Assembly (NCBI RefSeq): GCF_900112775.1
Contig: NZ_FOYZ01000008.1
Coordinates: forward strand, 147,047-211,046
Direction: 5' to 3'
Length of the DNA stretch: 64,000 bases
Source: Anaeromicropila populeti
GTDB lineage: Bacteria > Bacillota > Clostridia > Lachnospirales > Lachnospiraceae
Shown here: piece after piece, positions 36,063 to 45,443 of the stretch
Numbering within the stretch: the stretch's first letter is position 1
Layout: each line of letters begins with the position of its first letter
The notes under the pieces: model-generated
The model's database searches: none
What the model was told of the DNA's origin: nothing
The model's input: only the letters and a program-made list of their open reading frames with translations
Program-made: the position numbers and the translations under genes

Positions 36063-36482
36063 TTAATTTTGCAAATTCTTATAGATTCGGTTCAAATAAA
36101 TAAGACATTGTTCCTTTTCTTCGTTTGAGAATCCGTTAAAACATAACTCTTCCACCTGATCAACATACTCTAAAATCTGAAAAGCTAATTCTTTTCCAAT
36201 ATGTGTCATAAAAACTCTGGTAATGTGGGTTCCATTACTTAGATTTTCTGAAACCCTATGAATCAATTTATCATTCTCCATTTTTTTCAATAACGCAGAC
36301 ATGGTTGCAGGTTGGAGCTCACAAGCCTTTGCCAAATCCTTCTGTGAACAACCATCATTATAAAGTAATAACTCTATAATCTTTGGCTGTCCTTGTGATA
36401 ATCCAATATTATTAAAGTTTTTTAAATTTATCTTTTTATGTACATTATACAATCTTAGTAAATAGTGGTGAAATCTATCCAT
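36063..36482 (-). CDS. MarR family transcriptional regulator
   Basis: 139 residues from ATG 36482 with GGAG eight bases upstream (frame open to 36530). HTH 'CSQKDLAKACELQPATMSAL' followed by 'LKKMENDKLIHRVSENLSNG', the recognition helix and wing of MarR proteins. Divergent from an alpha/beta hydrolase with a palindrome at 36647-36664 on the start site of that gene, which makes it the probable repressor. Its own promoter is at 36577-36605. Confidence 0.88.
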   Translation of the reverse strand: MDRFHHYLLRLYNVHKKINLKNFNNIGLSQGQPKIIELLLYNDGCSQKDLAKACELQPATMSALLKKMENDKLIHRVSENLSNGTHITRVFMTHIGKELAFQILEYVDQVEELCFNGFSNEEKEQCLIYLNRIYKNLQN

Positions 36483-36576
36483 TTTTATTCTCCATGCTCT
36501 GACTACACTTTTGAAGTAGATTAAAATCAACCTTTTCCCTACTTCTAGTAAAAGTTTATGTCAATATTTATTATTA

Positions 36577-36605
36577 AATATATATTAGCAATCTAAATAA
36601 GTCAA
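36577..36605 (-). promoter_or_regulatory. Promoter of the MarR gene
   Basis: Minus strand TTGACT (36600-36605), 17-base spacer, TATATT (36577-36582). Lies back to back with the hydrolase promoter. Confidence 0.6.
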
Positions 36606-36612
36606 GTTCCAT

Positions 36613-36641
36613 TTGACAACATGGTAAGTAAATAGTATATT
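36613..36641 (+). promoter_or_regulatory. Promoter of the alpha/beta hydrolase gene
   Basis: TTGACA (36613-36618), 17-base spacer, TATATT (36636-36641). The predicted start falls on the palindrome at 36647-36664. Confidence 0.75.
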
Positions 36642-36646
36642 AGTGT

Positions 36647-36664
36647 AAGTTAGTATTCTAACTT
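36647..36664. promoter_or_regulatory. Candidate MarR operator
   Basis: AAGTTAG-TATT-CTAACTT, perfect 7-base arms, 18 bases overall, placed just after the -10 of the hydrolase promoter, where a bound MarR dimer would block initiation. Confidence 0.65.
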
Positions 36665-36691
36665 GATGAAAACTTGGAGGAAAGCGTGCCT

Positions 36692-37507
36692 ATGAATACA
36701 ACAAAAAAAGCAAATACTGAACAATCTGTTAGTACAACCACGACAGCCAACAGTGAAATAATCATAACTGAATTAACCATTAAAAACGGTGAAAACTCCA
36801 TTTATGGAAAATTATATACTCCTTCTGAAAATGGAAAACATCCAACTATTATACTTAGTCACGGTTATAATGGAACAAATAGTGATTTTACAAATGAATG
36901 CGAATATTTTGCTGAAAATGGATATGTTGCATATGCCTTTGACTTCTGCGGCGGTTCCAATAGTTCAAAAAGTTCTGGTATATCAACAGATATGACAATA
37001 TTTACGGAGAAATCAGATTTACTTGCCGTTATTGATTACATAAGAACCCTTGAGCAAGTTAATGACCAGCAGATTTTTCTTTTTGGTGGCAGTCTAGGTG
37101 GACTTGTTACTACTTTAGCCGCTGAAGAATATATTGACAAGGTCAAAGGTATGATTTTATACTATCCTGCCTTATGCATTTCTGATGATTGGCGGAAAAA
37201 CTATCCCTACGTCGAAAGTATTCCAAATACATTAAACTTCTGGGAATTAAATCTTGGACAGAATTTCTTTCTCAGTATTCATGATTTTTATGTATTTGAA
37301 CAAATAGGATTATTTGATAAAAACATTTTAATAATCCATGGTGATCAGGATACCATTGTCCCTATTTCATATTCACAAAAGGCAATGGAGCTATATAAAA
37401 ATGCCGAACTTATCACCCTAACTGGCGAAGGACATGGCTTTACTTCTATTGGAGGAGATAAAGCAAAAAAATATGTTCTTGATTTTTTAACAACACACAC
37501 TAGTTAA
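36692..37507 (+). CDS. Alpha/beta hydrolase
   Basis: 271 residues; ATG 36692 preferred (GGAGG eleven bases upstream), GTG 36686 possible. Serine hydrolase fold: oxyanion region 'TIILSHGYNGTNSDF', nucleophile elbow 'LFGGSLGGLVTTLAAEEYID' (GGSLGG variant of GxSxG), acid in 'LIIHGDQDTIVPISYSQKAM', His in 'LTGEGHGF'. Resembles carboxylesterase/acyl-aminopeptidase-type hydrolases. Probably induced through the divergent MarR protein by a small lipophilic compound (inference). Ends before a strong terminator. Confidence 0.88.
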   Translation: MNTTKKANTEQSVSTTTTANSEIIITELTIKNGENSIYGKLYTPSENGKHPTIILSHGYNGTNSDFTNECEYFAENGYVAYAFDFCGGSNSSKSSGISTDMTIFTEKSDLLAVIDYIRTLEQVNDQQIFLFGGSLGGLVTTLAAEEYIDKVKGMILYYPALCISDDWRKNYPYVESIPNTLNFWELNLGQNFFLSIHDFYVFEQIGLFDKNILIIHGDQDTIVPISYSQKAMELYKNAELITLTGEGHGFTSIGGDKAKKYVLDFLTTHTS

Positions 37508-37559
37508 TTACTCTATAACTTTATAGTATGAACAGGTTAAGCAGCAAAAAAAGATAGCA

Positions 37560-37600
37560 AAATCCGATTAGAAACTCCCACCTTCTAATCGGATTTTTAT
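37560..37600. terminator. Strong intrinsic terminator, usable in both directions
   Basis: AAATCCGATTAGAA (37560-37573) pairs perfectly with TTCTAATCGGATTT (37583-37596), 14-bp stem, 9-base loop, followed by TTTTAT on the plus strand. Terminates the hydrolase gene and anything reading the MerR remnant from the other side. Confidence 0.88.
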
Positions 37601-37601
37601 C

Positions 37602-37712
37602 CTATTCATTTTGATAGAAATCTTCATTTTGCAATAAACCTATTTCATCATAATAATGAAGCGTGCGTACGCTGATACCTGTTATTTTAGATACTTCTGT
37701 TACAGTTTTCAT
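37602..37712 (-). pseudogene. MerR family regulator, truncated after the first helix-turn-helix
   Basis: ATG 37712 with a strong GGAGG site. The peptide, 36 residues, starts MKTVTEVSKITGISVRTLHY and goes on YDEIGLLQNEDFYQNE before a stop. The first 28 residues are a standard MerR recognition region; the wing, second helix pair and effector part (over 80 residues) are gone, replaced by the terminator at 37560-37600. Cannot bind DNA as a normal MerR dimer. Confidence 0.8.
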
Positions 37713-37764
37713 TTTCCATTCCTCCTTTGATACATTCAATTTACACCATCACGTAACGTGAGTG

Positions 37765-39027
37765 TCAATAGTAAAAATAGAACGCCTTTGCACTATGGGT
37801 ACCTATACTAGTTTTTATCGACGTTACTTCCGACAGTATTTCTCCACTCCAAAGTTCAAATCCGTTTACGCTGTTATAAATTTCAAGATCTGAAAGGGAA
37901 ATGTCAACTTCCGTATCTTTTTCTCCTGCGTTGAAAACAGCAGCATACTGTCCACCTTCAGAGCTTACAGACGTCCACAGAATAATTTCCACTCCGTTCA
38001 TTTCTCTGCGCCAAACCTGATGAGAGTGTCTAGAATTGCTGTGCATTTTCAGCACTTCCTGATTAGTTAAAAGACTCATCGTAAATTCGTCAAAACCTGT
38101 CATCTCACCCCCAATAATTAAAGGAGAACGGAAAATGCTCCAAAGTGTAAGCATTGTAATCTGCTCATTTTCAGTAAATTTCGTGCGGATTGATTTATCG
38201 TAATCTTGTAAGATAGGGCCTATAGGAAGCATATCTGCATCCGGCCAATGACCTGCTCCCGAATGAACGCACCATTTCTCTGCACGCTCAAACATATTGT
38301 AAAGAAGTTCCCACTTATCCCAAAAATCATCTGTAATCCGCCACATATTTGAAAACTGCTTATATAACTCCGCCTTTTCAAGTAGTGCAGGTCCAGGAGA
38401 AAGACTTAAAATCATATCTCTGCCACAGCTATGAAGCGACTCGCTGAGCATAACAAGCTCCCCTTCCTCCTGGGGAAGCTCACGAGCAATATCATCACAC
38501 TTTATAAAGTCAACACCCCATGACGCATATAGCGCAAAAAGACTGTCATAATAGGCTCTTGCGCCCTCCCTTTCAGGATTAACACCGTACATATCTGTGT
38601 TCCAATGACAAATGCTATCTGTTTTTGCAATTTGACGTGCAGTCTTATTTGTACCTTTGATTGGGGTATTGCGATGAACCGCTTGTCTTGGAATACCTCT
38701 CATAATATGTATCCCGAATTTCAGACCGAGAGAATGAACATATTCTGCAAGAGGCGCAAAACCTTTTCCATTTGCGGAGGATGGAAAACGATTCTCAGCA
38801 GGAATAAGCCTCGAATATTCATCCATACAAAGTTCCGTAAACTGGTCATACTCGTGGTTTTTTGCATTAGGAGCGCTCCATTGAATGTCGACGGTAACAT
38901 ATTCCCAGCCATATTGTTTTAGATTTTTCGCCATGTATTCTGCATTTCTTCTTACTGTTTCTTCATCAACAGCTGCGCCGTAACAATCCCAGCTATTCCA
39001 ACCCATAGGTGCTGTAAGCATATTCAT
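37765..39027 (-). CDS. GH27 alpha-galactosidase
   Basis: 420 residues, cytoplasmic. Starts 'APMGWNSWDCYGAAVDEETV', the GH27 N-terminal signature. The nucleophile Asp lies in 'WGVDFIKCDDIAREL' (about residue 175) and the acid/base Asp in 'MWRITDDFWDKWELLY' (about 232). The C-terminal part is the usual antiparallel beta domain. Related clostridial proteins may instead be alpha-N-acetylgalactosaminidases or beta-L-arabinopyranosidases. GGAGG precedes the start (ATG 39027; the second ATG two codons on is equally possible). No transport or regulator gene adjoins it. Confidence 0.9.
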   Translation of the reverse strand: MNMLTAPMGWNSWDCYGAAVDEETVRRNAEYMAKNLKQYGWEYVTVDIQWSAPNAKNHEYDQFTELCMDEYSRLIPAENRFPSSANGKGFAPLAEYVHSLGLKFGIHIMRGIPRQAVHRNTPIKGTNKTARQIAKTDSICHWNTDMYGVNPEREGARAYYDSLFALYASWGVDFIKCDDIARELPQEEGELVMLSESLHSCGRDMILSLSPGPALLEKAELYKQFSNMWRITDDFWDKWELLYNMFERAEKWCVHSGAGHWPDADMLPIGPILQDYDKSIRTKFTENEQITMLTLWSIFRSPLIIGGEMTGFDEFTMSLLTNQEVLKMHSNSRHSHQVWRREMNGVEIILWTSVSSEGGQYAAVFNAGEKDTEVDISLSDLEIYNSVNGFELWSGEILSEVTSIKTSIGTHSAKAFYFYY

Positions 39028-39210
39028 TTTTAATCCTCCACGATTTTATACATTTTTTATTGCTTCCTGCTGCGTACAAGCCTGTCACTATTAAGCCAAA
39101 TGTATCAGCTTTTTTCACAACATTCTATCTGGACAGCCAATCGAAAGCACACTTGTTTCCAACTATCTTACATGATTGCCAGCTGTTTATCAAGGATTTA
39201 ATAAGAAACT

Positions 39211-40395
39211 TTATAATGGAATTTTTATAATAACTTTTGCTCCGTGTGTATCAACAGAATTCTCCAAAACAAGCAGTCCACCATGCTGCTTTGCCACAGA
39301 ATCAGCAATATAAAGACCCATGCCGTAATGTAATTTAGAATTACGGCAGCTACTTCCCATATAAAATTTTTCTGTTTCAATTTTACAATCCCATCTGAGC
39401 TGGATATTATTCACCATGCACAGACCTTTTGCTTCTTTTTTAATATTTTGCAGAAAATCAGCAATAGCAACCTGGCTGATCCGTACTTGTATGCCATCGT
39501 TTGATTTTGTTACCTCCATTAACATCTGAACATAATTCTGTATCTGCAACGAACTTGCTTCAATGTACTGAATGCACTCTAACTGTTCTTCTGTGGGGTT
39601 TGTGTCAAACAATAATTCAGCATTTCCTCTGATAAGAGTTAATGGTGTTTTTACATCATGTGCTAATGCAGATATCTGCTCTTTTCTTAACTGTTCCATC
39701 TTCCACTGTTTTTCCAGAGAATTTCTTAAAGCTACACGCATCTTATCCATAGAAACCAAGACCGTATTTAATTCCTTTATATTATCTGTTTCGATAGGAA
39801 ACTCTAATTCCTGATTTTGAATTTTCTTGGTTGCAAGAATAAGGGGATTCATTTTCTTCTGAAGTACCTGCCCAAAACGAATTGCCACACAGGCAAAGCT
39901 TATAATAATCAATAGCAATGCAATAATTAAAATGGTCATTTGCGGAGATAAAAAATATTTTTGCAAAAATGCATCTTTATATTGAGGAATAATTTTATAT
40001 CGAAGTACACAATATTCGTTTTCTCTGAAAACTACTGTATAATAGTTTCCATAAATGTCTGACCTGCTTCCTTGTACAGCCGCCCATGCACGTTCTACAC
40101 CTTTTCCATTTATATCTCCTGCTTTTACGGAGCCATTTGTATCAAATACAATGTAATCACAAAATTTCGGAATCATTTCTGAACTTATCTCCTCTGCATT
40201 TAGGAGCTTTTCATATGCCAAATTTGCCTGTTCCTGTGCATAATCCGCAGGATAAATCATATTACTAATAAACAAAATATTAAATGTAAAAAGGATTAAT
40301 ATGCCAACCAAACTAACGCAAATAAACAAATATAGAAGATATTTCAGATAAAACAAGCTAAGAGAGATTTCTCTTTTCCTTTTTATTTTTCCCAC
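39211..40395 (-). CDS. Sensor histidine kinase of lantibiotic-immunity type, with internal deletion
   Basis: 394 residues. Two transmembrane helices (about 20-46 and 153-175) flank an extracytoplasmic sensor; HAMP-like linker; H-box 'SALAHDVKTPLTLIRGNAEL'. The ATPase region is abnormal: 'LRWDCKIE' is followed at once by 'TEKFYMGSSCRNSKLHYGMG' and 'LYIADSVAKQHGGLLVLENS'. The N-box (Asn) and G1 (DxGxG) segments, about 70-80 residues, are missing in frame, while the G2 box is kept. The family is normally about 465 residues. ATP binding, and so kinase activity, should be lost unless the assembly is at fault. Overlaps the response regulator by 13 bases. Confidence 0.85.
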   Translation of the reverse strand: MGKIKRKREISLSLFYLKYLLYLFICVSLVGILILFTFNILFISNMIYPADYAQEQANLAYEKLLNAEEISSEMIPKFCDYIVFDTNGSVKAGDINGKGVERAWAAVQGSRSDIYGNYYTVVFRENEYCVLRYKIIPQYKDAFLQKYFLSPQMTILIIALLLIIISFACVAIRFGQVLQKKMNPLILATKKIQNQELEFPIETDNIKELNTVLVSMDKMRVALRNSLEKQWKMEQLRKEQISALAHDVKTPLTLIRGNAELLFDTNPTEEQLECIQYIEASSLQIQNYVQMLMEVTKSNDGIQVRISQVAIADFLQNIKKEAKGLCMVNNIQLRWDCKIETEKFYMGSSCRNSKLHYGMGLYIADSVAKQHGGLLVLENSVDTHGAKVIIKIPL

Positions 40396-41045
40396 TTATA
40401 CCCTACCCCCCAAACTGTTTTAATTGGGAAGTAACCCATATTTTCTAATTTTGAGCGGATATTTTTAATGTGGGTAGAAATTGTATTGTCACTACTTTCT
40501 CCATCATATCCAAACACACCTTCATATACCTGCTCTCTGGAAAATATCTGTCCTGCATGATGTGCTAAAAATTCACATATCTGGTATTCACCCTTAGTCA
40601 ATGGCACTACCTTTTCATTGACAATAAGCTGCTTTCCAGAGAGGTTGAAATAAGCATTTGCAAAAGTAAGTTTTGCAAAATGTTCCCGATGCTCACGCCT
40701 GAGATGAGCAGACACCCTTGCTCTGAGTTCAAGATTTCCAAAAGGTTTACTAATATAATCATCTCCGCCTAGTTCTAATCCCAGCACCAAGCTGTTTTCC
40801 TCCGTCTTTGCAGTAAGAAACAGTATAGGACAATCGACATAACTTCGTATTTCTTTACATAAGGTAAAACCATCTATTTCTGGCATCATCACATCTAGCA
40901 GAATTAAATCATAAGACTCCGGTCTTAGCTGGCTGACAACTTTTGGTTCAGAAACAATTGTTACATTATGTCCATCCTTATTTAAAATTTTTTGTATCAT
41001 GATTAAAATTGCCTGCTCGTCATCTACTGCTAAAATATTTGCCAT
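40383..41045 (-). CDS. OmpR-family response regulator
   Basis: 220 residues. Receiver domain with phosphoacceptor Asp in 'YDLILLDVMMPEIDGFTLCK', Thr in 'ILFLTAK', Lys in 'DDYISKPFGNLELRAR'. C-terminal winged helix 'GEYQICEFLAHHAGQIFSRE' to 'RSKLENMGYFPIKTVWGVGY'. Intact, unlike its partner kinase at 39211. With the MutG-like remnant upstream, this is the regulator of a former lantibiotic-immunity transporter. Confidence 0.93.
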   Translation of the reverse strand: MANILAVDDEQAILIMIQKILNKDGHNVTIVSEPKVVSQLRPESYDLILLDVMMPEIDGFTLCKEIRSYVDCPILFLTAKTEENSLVLGLELGGDDYISKPFGNLELRARVSAHLRREHREHFAKLTFANAYFNLSGKQLIVNEKVVPLTKGEYQICEFLAHHAGQIFSREQVYEGVFGYDGESSDNTISTHIKNIRSKLENMGYFPIKTVWGVGYKWEK

Positions 41046-41099
41046 AGTCTTCTTCCTTTCTTTCTTAAATTATACTTTCAGAAATACCCCCTGTAAAGT

Positions 41100-41609
41100 T
41101 TAATCACTAGTTTTTTGCCCCTCCCAATGGCAGGCCCAGATTCCATACAAAACTAATGCACAAAATGTAATGATGACACAAAGAAAAAGCGCTGCTTTAT
41201 ATTCAACATTAAATACATCCGTCTTTTTGGTTCCTGCAAGTGCATAGGTTGCAAATCTTGCAGGCCATGCACAAGGTGTATAACTCCAAATAGAATCACC
41301 CATTCCTGTCAGAAACAGTGCCGACACTAAACTTTCTACAATACCTACACCGATGGAAACCCCTTTATTTAATCGCAAAGATAAGAAGATATGCCAAATG
41401 TATAAAAACATGCTGCTTCCTAATAGAATAAATGCCTCTTTTACATAAAAAGAAACACTAACAATCTGTTCCTTCAGAATATACAGGTACCCCGCCCCAA
41501 AAAGAGTGCTTGCTAATACAACTGAGAAAGTTCCCATAAATATTAAAAGAAATAAAAATTGGTTCCATACGCCACTGAACTTCTCATTTTCATTTAATAT
41601 AAAAGGCAT
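41100..41609 (-). pseudogene. MutG/EpiG-type lantibiotic immunity ABC permease, N-terminally truncated
   Basis: 169 residues with four transmembrane segments. 'VGIVESLVSALFLTGMGDSI' and 'WSYTPCAWPARFATYALAG' match the C-terminal end of MutG-family immunity permeases, which are about 240-250 residues. The first 70-90 residues are missing, and neither the ATPase (MutF) nor the partner permease (MutE) is nearby. With the defective kinase, this marks a decayed self-protection locus. Confidence 0.68.
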
Positions 41610-41634
41610 CTTATTAAAAACAATCTACTTAGAA

Positions 41635-42189
41635 TTAATTAGTCAGAAGCTTATGTCCTTTTCCACAAATCTCATAGAGCTCATCTCTTTTTTGCTGGAT
41701 TAGCGGGTTAATTTCCTCATTCCTTTTAAATACTAAATTTTTATACAAAAAATTAGGAAGTATCCAGCCAAGAAAACCTGGTATTGCAAACATAATACAC
41801 AAGAGGATCAATGGTGGCTCATGTATTACAGCAAATACAGAACCTGCCATAAATGCCGTACCAATTAACCCTGTGGTAAGTGCTGCCATTGTGGCTGTTG
41901 CTGTCTTACTACGTTCTAAGCGTTCCATCTGAGCTATGGAATCTTCAAAATGTCTCTGTAGTCTGGTCAGTTCCACACGGTTTATAAGTCCACGTTCTCT
42001 ACGAAGCTTCAACTGTATTTTCCCTTTAGCATTCGCAGTCTGCAAAGCCCTACTCATAAAACGTTCATCCACTGTCCAGCCAAAATTTTCATAGCTGTCC
42101 AGATAAAATCCCACCTTATCTTTATCTACCAGAATATCCTTATATTCATAACCTCTGTATTCTTTTATATGATTTACCTGTTCACTCAT
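41635..42189 (-). CDS. Membrane protein of unknown function next to a two-component system
   Basis: 184 residues from ATG 42189, with AAGGAG ten bases upstream. N-terminal soluble part ('YRGYEYKDILVDKDKVGFYL', 'ENFGWTVDERFM'), a basic helical stretch ('KLRRERGLINRVELTRLQRH'), then two transmembrane helices (about 100-125 and 130-152) and a charged tail. No Pfam family recognised. It lies 22 bases after the histidine kinase gene and is part of that operon, so it may be an accessory or output protein of the system. Confidence 0.78.
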   Translation of the reverse strand: MSEQVNHIKEYRGYEYKDILVDKDKVGFYLDSYENFGWTVDERFMSRALQTANAKGKIQLKLRRERGLINRVELTRLQRHFEDSIAQMERLERSKTATATMAALTTGLIGTAFMAGSVFAVIHEPPLILLCIMFAIPGFLGWILPNFLYKNLVFKRNEEINPLIQQKRDELYEICGKGHKLLTN

Positions 42190-42211
42190 CGCATCAGCGC
42201 TCCTTCCAGTC

Positions 42212-43291
42212 CTAACTCTTTTTTCTTTTGATATAATCATAGTATTTTGGCAAAACAATAGAAAATGTAGTCCCACAGCTAAGTTCACTCTTTACAGATA
42301 TTTCTCCACCGAACATCTGTAGTATTCGAAATACCAGAGCCATTCCCAATCCATTTCCTTCCATTGCATGAGAAGTATCTCCCTGATAGAATTTGTCAAA
42401 GACATGCTGCATAGTTTCCTCACTCATACCACATCCCGAGTCTGAAATCATGATGGTCACTGTATCCTCAGATATCTCTTCCTTTATGTCAATCGTGCCA
42501 CCTTGATCAGTAAATTTAACCGCATTTGACAATAGATTATTCCATACCAGCTCTAGTAAAGAAGCATCTGCTTCGATAAACAAACGCTCATCCAGCTCTG
42601 CGGTCAACTCTATTTCCTTTTGAGTCAGCTTTTCTTCAAACTGAAAGATGCAGTTGCAAATCTGCTCATTAACATCAAATCGTACAATCTCAGGATTGAT
42701 ATTCTGTTTCTCAAGTTTATTGATTTTTAGAATATTGGTGATCAATTCTGTCAGTTTTTTCGATGCGGAAAGAATATTTTTCACATAATCCTTCTCCTCT
42801 TCTGTAAGATTATCCTGTCGTAACAAGAGTTGCGCATAATTGGAAATAACCGCCAGTGGAGTCTTAATTTCATGGGATACATTCGAAAAGAAATCTGTTT
42901 TCAATGTTTCGATACTACCAAGCTCTTCCACCATTTTATTAAAATCCATAATCATAACATCCAGATAATCCAGTTTGTCTGCTGTATGGATTGGTGGCAT
43001 ATACACAGAAAAATCTCCCTTAGCCACTGCATTGGTTGCTTTTGCAAGCTCTTTCATCGGTGTTTCATAGTATTTGACCATCTGTTTGTTGGTGATTAAC
43101 ACAAACAATGCTGCCATCATAATCCAATATATAATAATAATTGCTGCTGTAACACCACTCCATAGTTCAAGCATCGTCAGTAACAGAATCAGTCCTGCAT
43201 GTACTCCAGCGACAAGCAGCATTACCAAGAATGTAATTCCAAAATATCTAACTGGAAGATGGGATTGTCTGATTTTATCTTTTTGATTCAT
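42212..43291 (-). CDS. HAMP-domain sensor histidine kinase
   Basis: 359 residues from ATG 43291 (AAAGGAAACCT upstream). Two adjacent transmembrane helices with almost no extracellular loop, a HAMP domain ('PMKELAKATNAVAKGDFSVY'), H-box 'NVSHEIKTPLAVISNYAQLL', N-box 'ELVWNNLLSNAVKFTD', G1 'ISDSGCGMSEETMQHVFDKF', G2 'GNGLGMALVFRILQMFGGEI'. All catalytic boxes present. The short loop suggests intramembrane sensing. Partner of the regulator at 43369. Confidence 0.94.
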   Translation of the reverse strand: MNQKDKIRQSHLPVRYFGITFLVMLLVAGVHAGLILLLTMLELWSGVTAAIIIIYWIMMAALFVLITNKQMVKYYETPMKELAKATNAVAKGDFSVYMPPIHTADKLDYLDVMIMDFNKMVEELGSIETLKTDFFSNVSHEIKTPLAVISNYAQLLLRQDNLTEEEKDYVKNILSASKKLTELITNILKINKLEKQNINPEIVRFDVNEQICNCIFQFEEKLTQKEIELTAELDERLFIEADASLLELVWNNLLSNAVKFTDQGGTIDIKEEISEDTVTIMISDSGCGMSEETMQHVFDKFYQGDTSHAMEGNGLGMALVFRILQMFGGEISVKSELSCGTTFSIVLPKYYDYIKRKKS

Positions 43292-43368
43292 AGGTTTCCT
43301 TTCTTTAAACACACTCAATTGTCATATTTGACATAAACTTTTCATGTGAGTTATTCTCTTAATCTTCC

Positions 43369-44037
43369 TTAGATTACTGCTTTATAACCAAGTCCACGGA
43401 CAGTAACAATTTTAAATCCATCACAACCAGAAAATTTATCCCTAAGTTTTGTTACATATACATCCACAGCTCTAAGGCTGGCATCTGTATCGATTCCCCA
43501 GAACTCATCCATCAATTGTGCTCTTGAAAAAGTCTTATTCGGATAAGACAAGAGCTTGTACATGATATTGAATTCCCTTGTGGTAATTGGCACCTCTTCT
43601 CCAGCAATGATGGCAGTCATAGCGTCCGCATCCATCGTCAAATTCCCTATTGTAAGCTTCCGTTCCATCTCTACATTGGCTCTTCGAAGGAGTGCTCTGA
43701 CTCGGAGAAGAAGTTCTTCAAAATCGATGGGTTTTACCATATAATCATCAATCCCCAATTGAAATCCCTTCTGCTTGGATGGCAGATCATCCCTTGCTGA
43801 CATGAATAAAATTGGGACTGTCTTATTTACCTTTCGAACACTTTCCGCAAATTCAAAGCCATCAATCCCTGGCATCATAATATCCGAAATAATAAGTTCA
43901 AAGAGATTATTGTACATTGCATCATATGCTTCTTCTGTACTGAGGCAGCCAACTGCATCAAATCCACTACTCCTTAAGAAAGAACATGCTGTCTTGTTTA
44001 AATTTTCGTCATCTTCTACCACTAATATATGAATCAT
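43369..44037 (-). CDS. OmpR-family response regulator
   Basis: 222 residues; ATG 44037 chosen by spacing from GAGG (alternatives 44046, 44043). Receiver with 'IHILVVEDDENLN', phosphoacceptor in 'LIISDIMMPGIDGFEFAESV', Lys in 'DDYMVKPIDFEELLLRVRAL'; winged helix ends 'KIVTVRGLGYKAVI'. Upstream of its kinase by about 77 bases on the same strand. Confidence 0.93.
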   Translation of the reverse strand: MIHILVVEDDENLNKTACSFLRSSGFDAVGCLSTEEAYDAMYNNLFELIISDIMMPGIDGFEFAESVRKVNKTVPILFMSARDDLPSKQKGFQLGIDDYMVKPIDFEELLLRVRALLRRANVEMERKLTIGNLTMDADAMTAIIAGEEVPITTREFNIMYKLLSYPNKTFSRAQLMDEFWGIDTDASLRAVDVYVTKLRDKFSGCDGFKIVTVRGLGYKAVI

Positions 44038-44141
44038 ATCCATCATCCTCTACTTGTTTTTTCTAATTGTAACATGCTTTTGTTTCAAAATTGTTTCTGT
44101 TTCTCTGAAAACAACTTTTTTCAAAGCACCCAAGTTCATTA

Positions 44142-45443
44142 TTATTCCATTATATCCAATTTAAAAAATCTCAATTGTTCGTTCAAAATATCTGCGTAAT
44201 CACTTAAGTGATTACCTATATCCTTTACATATTGCATTTTTTCTCCTACTACGATTACAGACTCTTGAATACCGTCCATATTAACTACATTTTTTTCTGA
44301 CAAATGCCTCAACACTTCAATATTACCAATAATCTGATTTTTTAATATATTGCACTTCTCTGTTTTATCATTGATATCGGATACTTCACTTAAGGAATCT
44401 TCAATTCCTATATTTACTGTTGCCATGTGTTCTTTTGTCTGTTCCAACTTCTCCCTTTGCTTCGCCACATCTACAAGCACCGTCCCCATAATTGCAAGCA
44501 TTTTTTCAGACTCTTCCAAAAGATTGGATACTATTTCATAAATTTCCTGAGTCGAGCTATTCGACTGTCCTGCTAGTTTATTGATTTCCTCTGCCACAAC
44601 AGAGAATCCTGCTCCATGTTCTCCTGCTCTTGCTGCTTCGATTCCTGCATTGAGTGCGAGTAAACTCGTTTGTTTGGAAATATTCGTTATCAATTGGAGT
44701 ACTTCAGTGATACTTACCGTAGCTTTATGTGTCAAATGTACCTGTTTATTTATTTGCTCAATAGATTCATTTGTTCTCACATTTGATTCATCAAGCTGTA
44801 ACATCATGTTAACGGACTGACTTCCTGCTATCTTCATTTTTTCAGATGTATACATTAAGTGATTTACACTTTCAAGTACATCACCAACCATAATGCCTAT
44901 TTCACCAATATGTTCGGAAGCCATATTTATGTTATCATCTTGCTTTTTCGTATCCTCAGTGCTTTCCTGCACGATTCTTTTTATCTGCTCAGAGTCTGTA
45001 TTTGCCTGTGTCAAAGAGACACTCAGAATATCATTTGTGTCAACTAGCTGATTAGATACCTTTTTGATATCATTCATGGAACTTTTCAATTTGTGATGAA
45101 GAACAATAAGTGATTCCATCATTAGGCCAATTTCATCCTGCCTTCCTCCCTTTCTTTCAATCTTAATATCAAGCTGGCCTTCTGAAAGACTCCATATATA
45201 TTCTTCTATCTTGCGAAGCGGCTTTACAATACTTCTGGCAACATACAAAAGTTGAACTACTCCAACACCTAAAATAATAGCTATTACATATGCAACAATC
45301 ATATCATCAACACCACGCAAGGACAAAATGGAAACTAGCGTTGACATCATCAATAACGGGCAAAGCGCTGTAGCCAATATTTGACCACGTATACTCTTTT
45401 TCACCCTTTTGGGCTGCAAAGTTCCCTTTTTACTTTTTACCAT
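44142..45443 (-). CDS. Methyl-accepting chemotaxis-type transducer without ligand domain
   Basis: 433 residues; ATG 45443 preferred (GGAGG eight bases upstream). Two transmembrane helices (about 20-42 and 47-66) are separated by only a short turn, so there is no extracellular sensor. A HAMP-like stretch (about 70-125, '[20 protein letters not shown]') leads to a long coiled coil and the MCP hairpin '[20 protein letters not shown]'. It overlaps the 3' end of the SDR gene by 14 bases, so the two are co-translated, an odd combination. No che genes are nearby. Confidence 0.88.
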   Translation of the reverse strand: MVKSKKGTLQPKRVKKSIRGQILATALCPLLMMSTLVSILSLRGVDDMIVAYVIAIILGVGVVQLLYVARSIVKPLRKIEEYIWSLSEGQLDIKIERKGGRQDEIGLMMESLIVLHHKLKSSMNDIKKVSNQLVDTNDILSVSLTQANTDSEQIKRIVQESTEDTKKQDDNINMASEHIGEIGIMVGDVLESVNHLMYTSEKMKIAGSQSVNMMLQLDESNVRTNESIEQINKQVHLTHKATVSITEVLQLITNISKQTSLLALNAGIEAARAGEHGAGFSVVAEEINKLAGQSNSSTQEIYEIVSNLLEESEKMLAIMGTVLVDVAKQREKLEQTKEHMATVNIGIEDSLSEVSDINDKTEKCNILKNQIIGNIEVLRHLSEKNVVNMDGIQESVIVVGEKMQYVKDIGNHLSDYADILNEQLRFFKLDIME

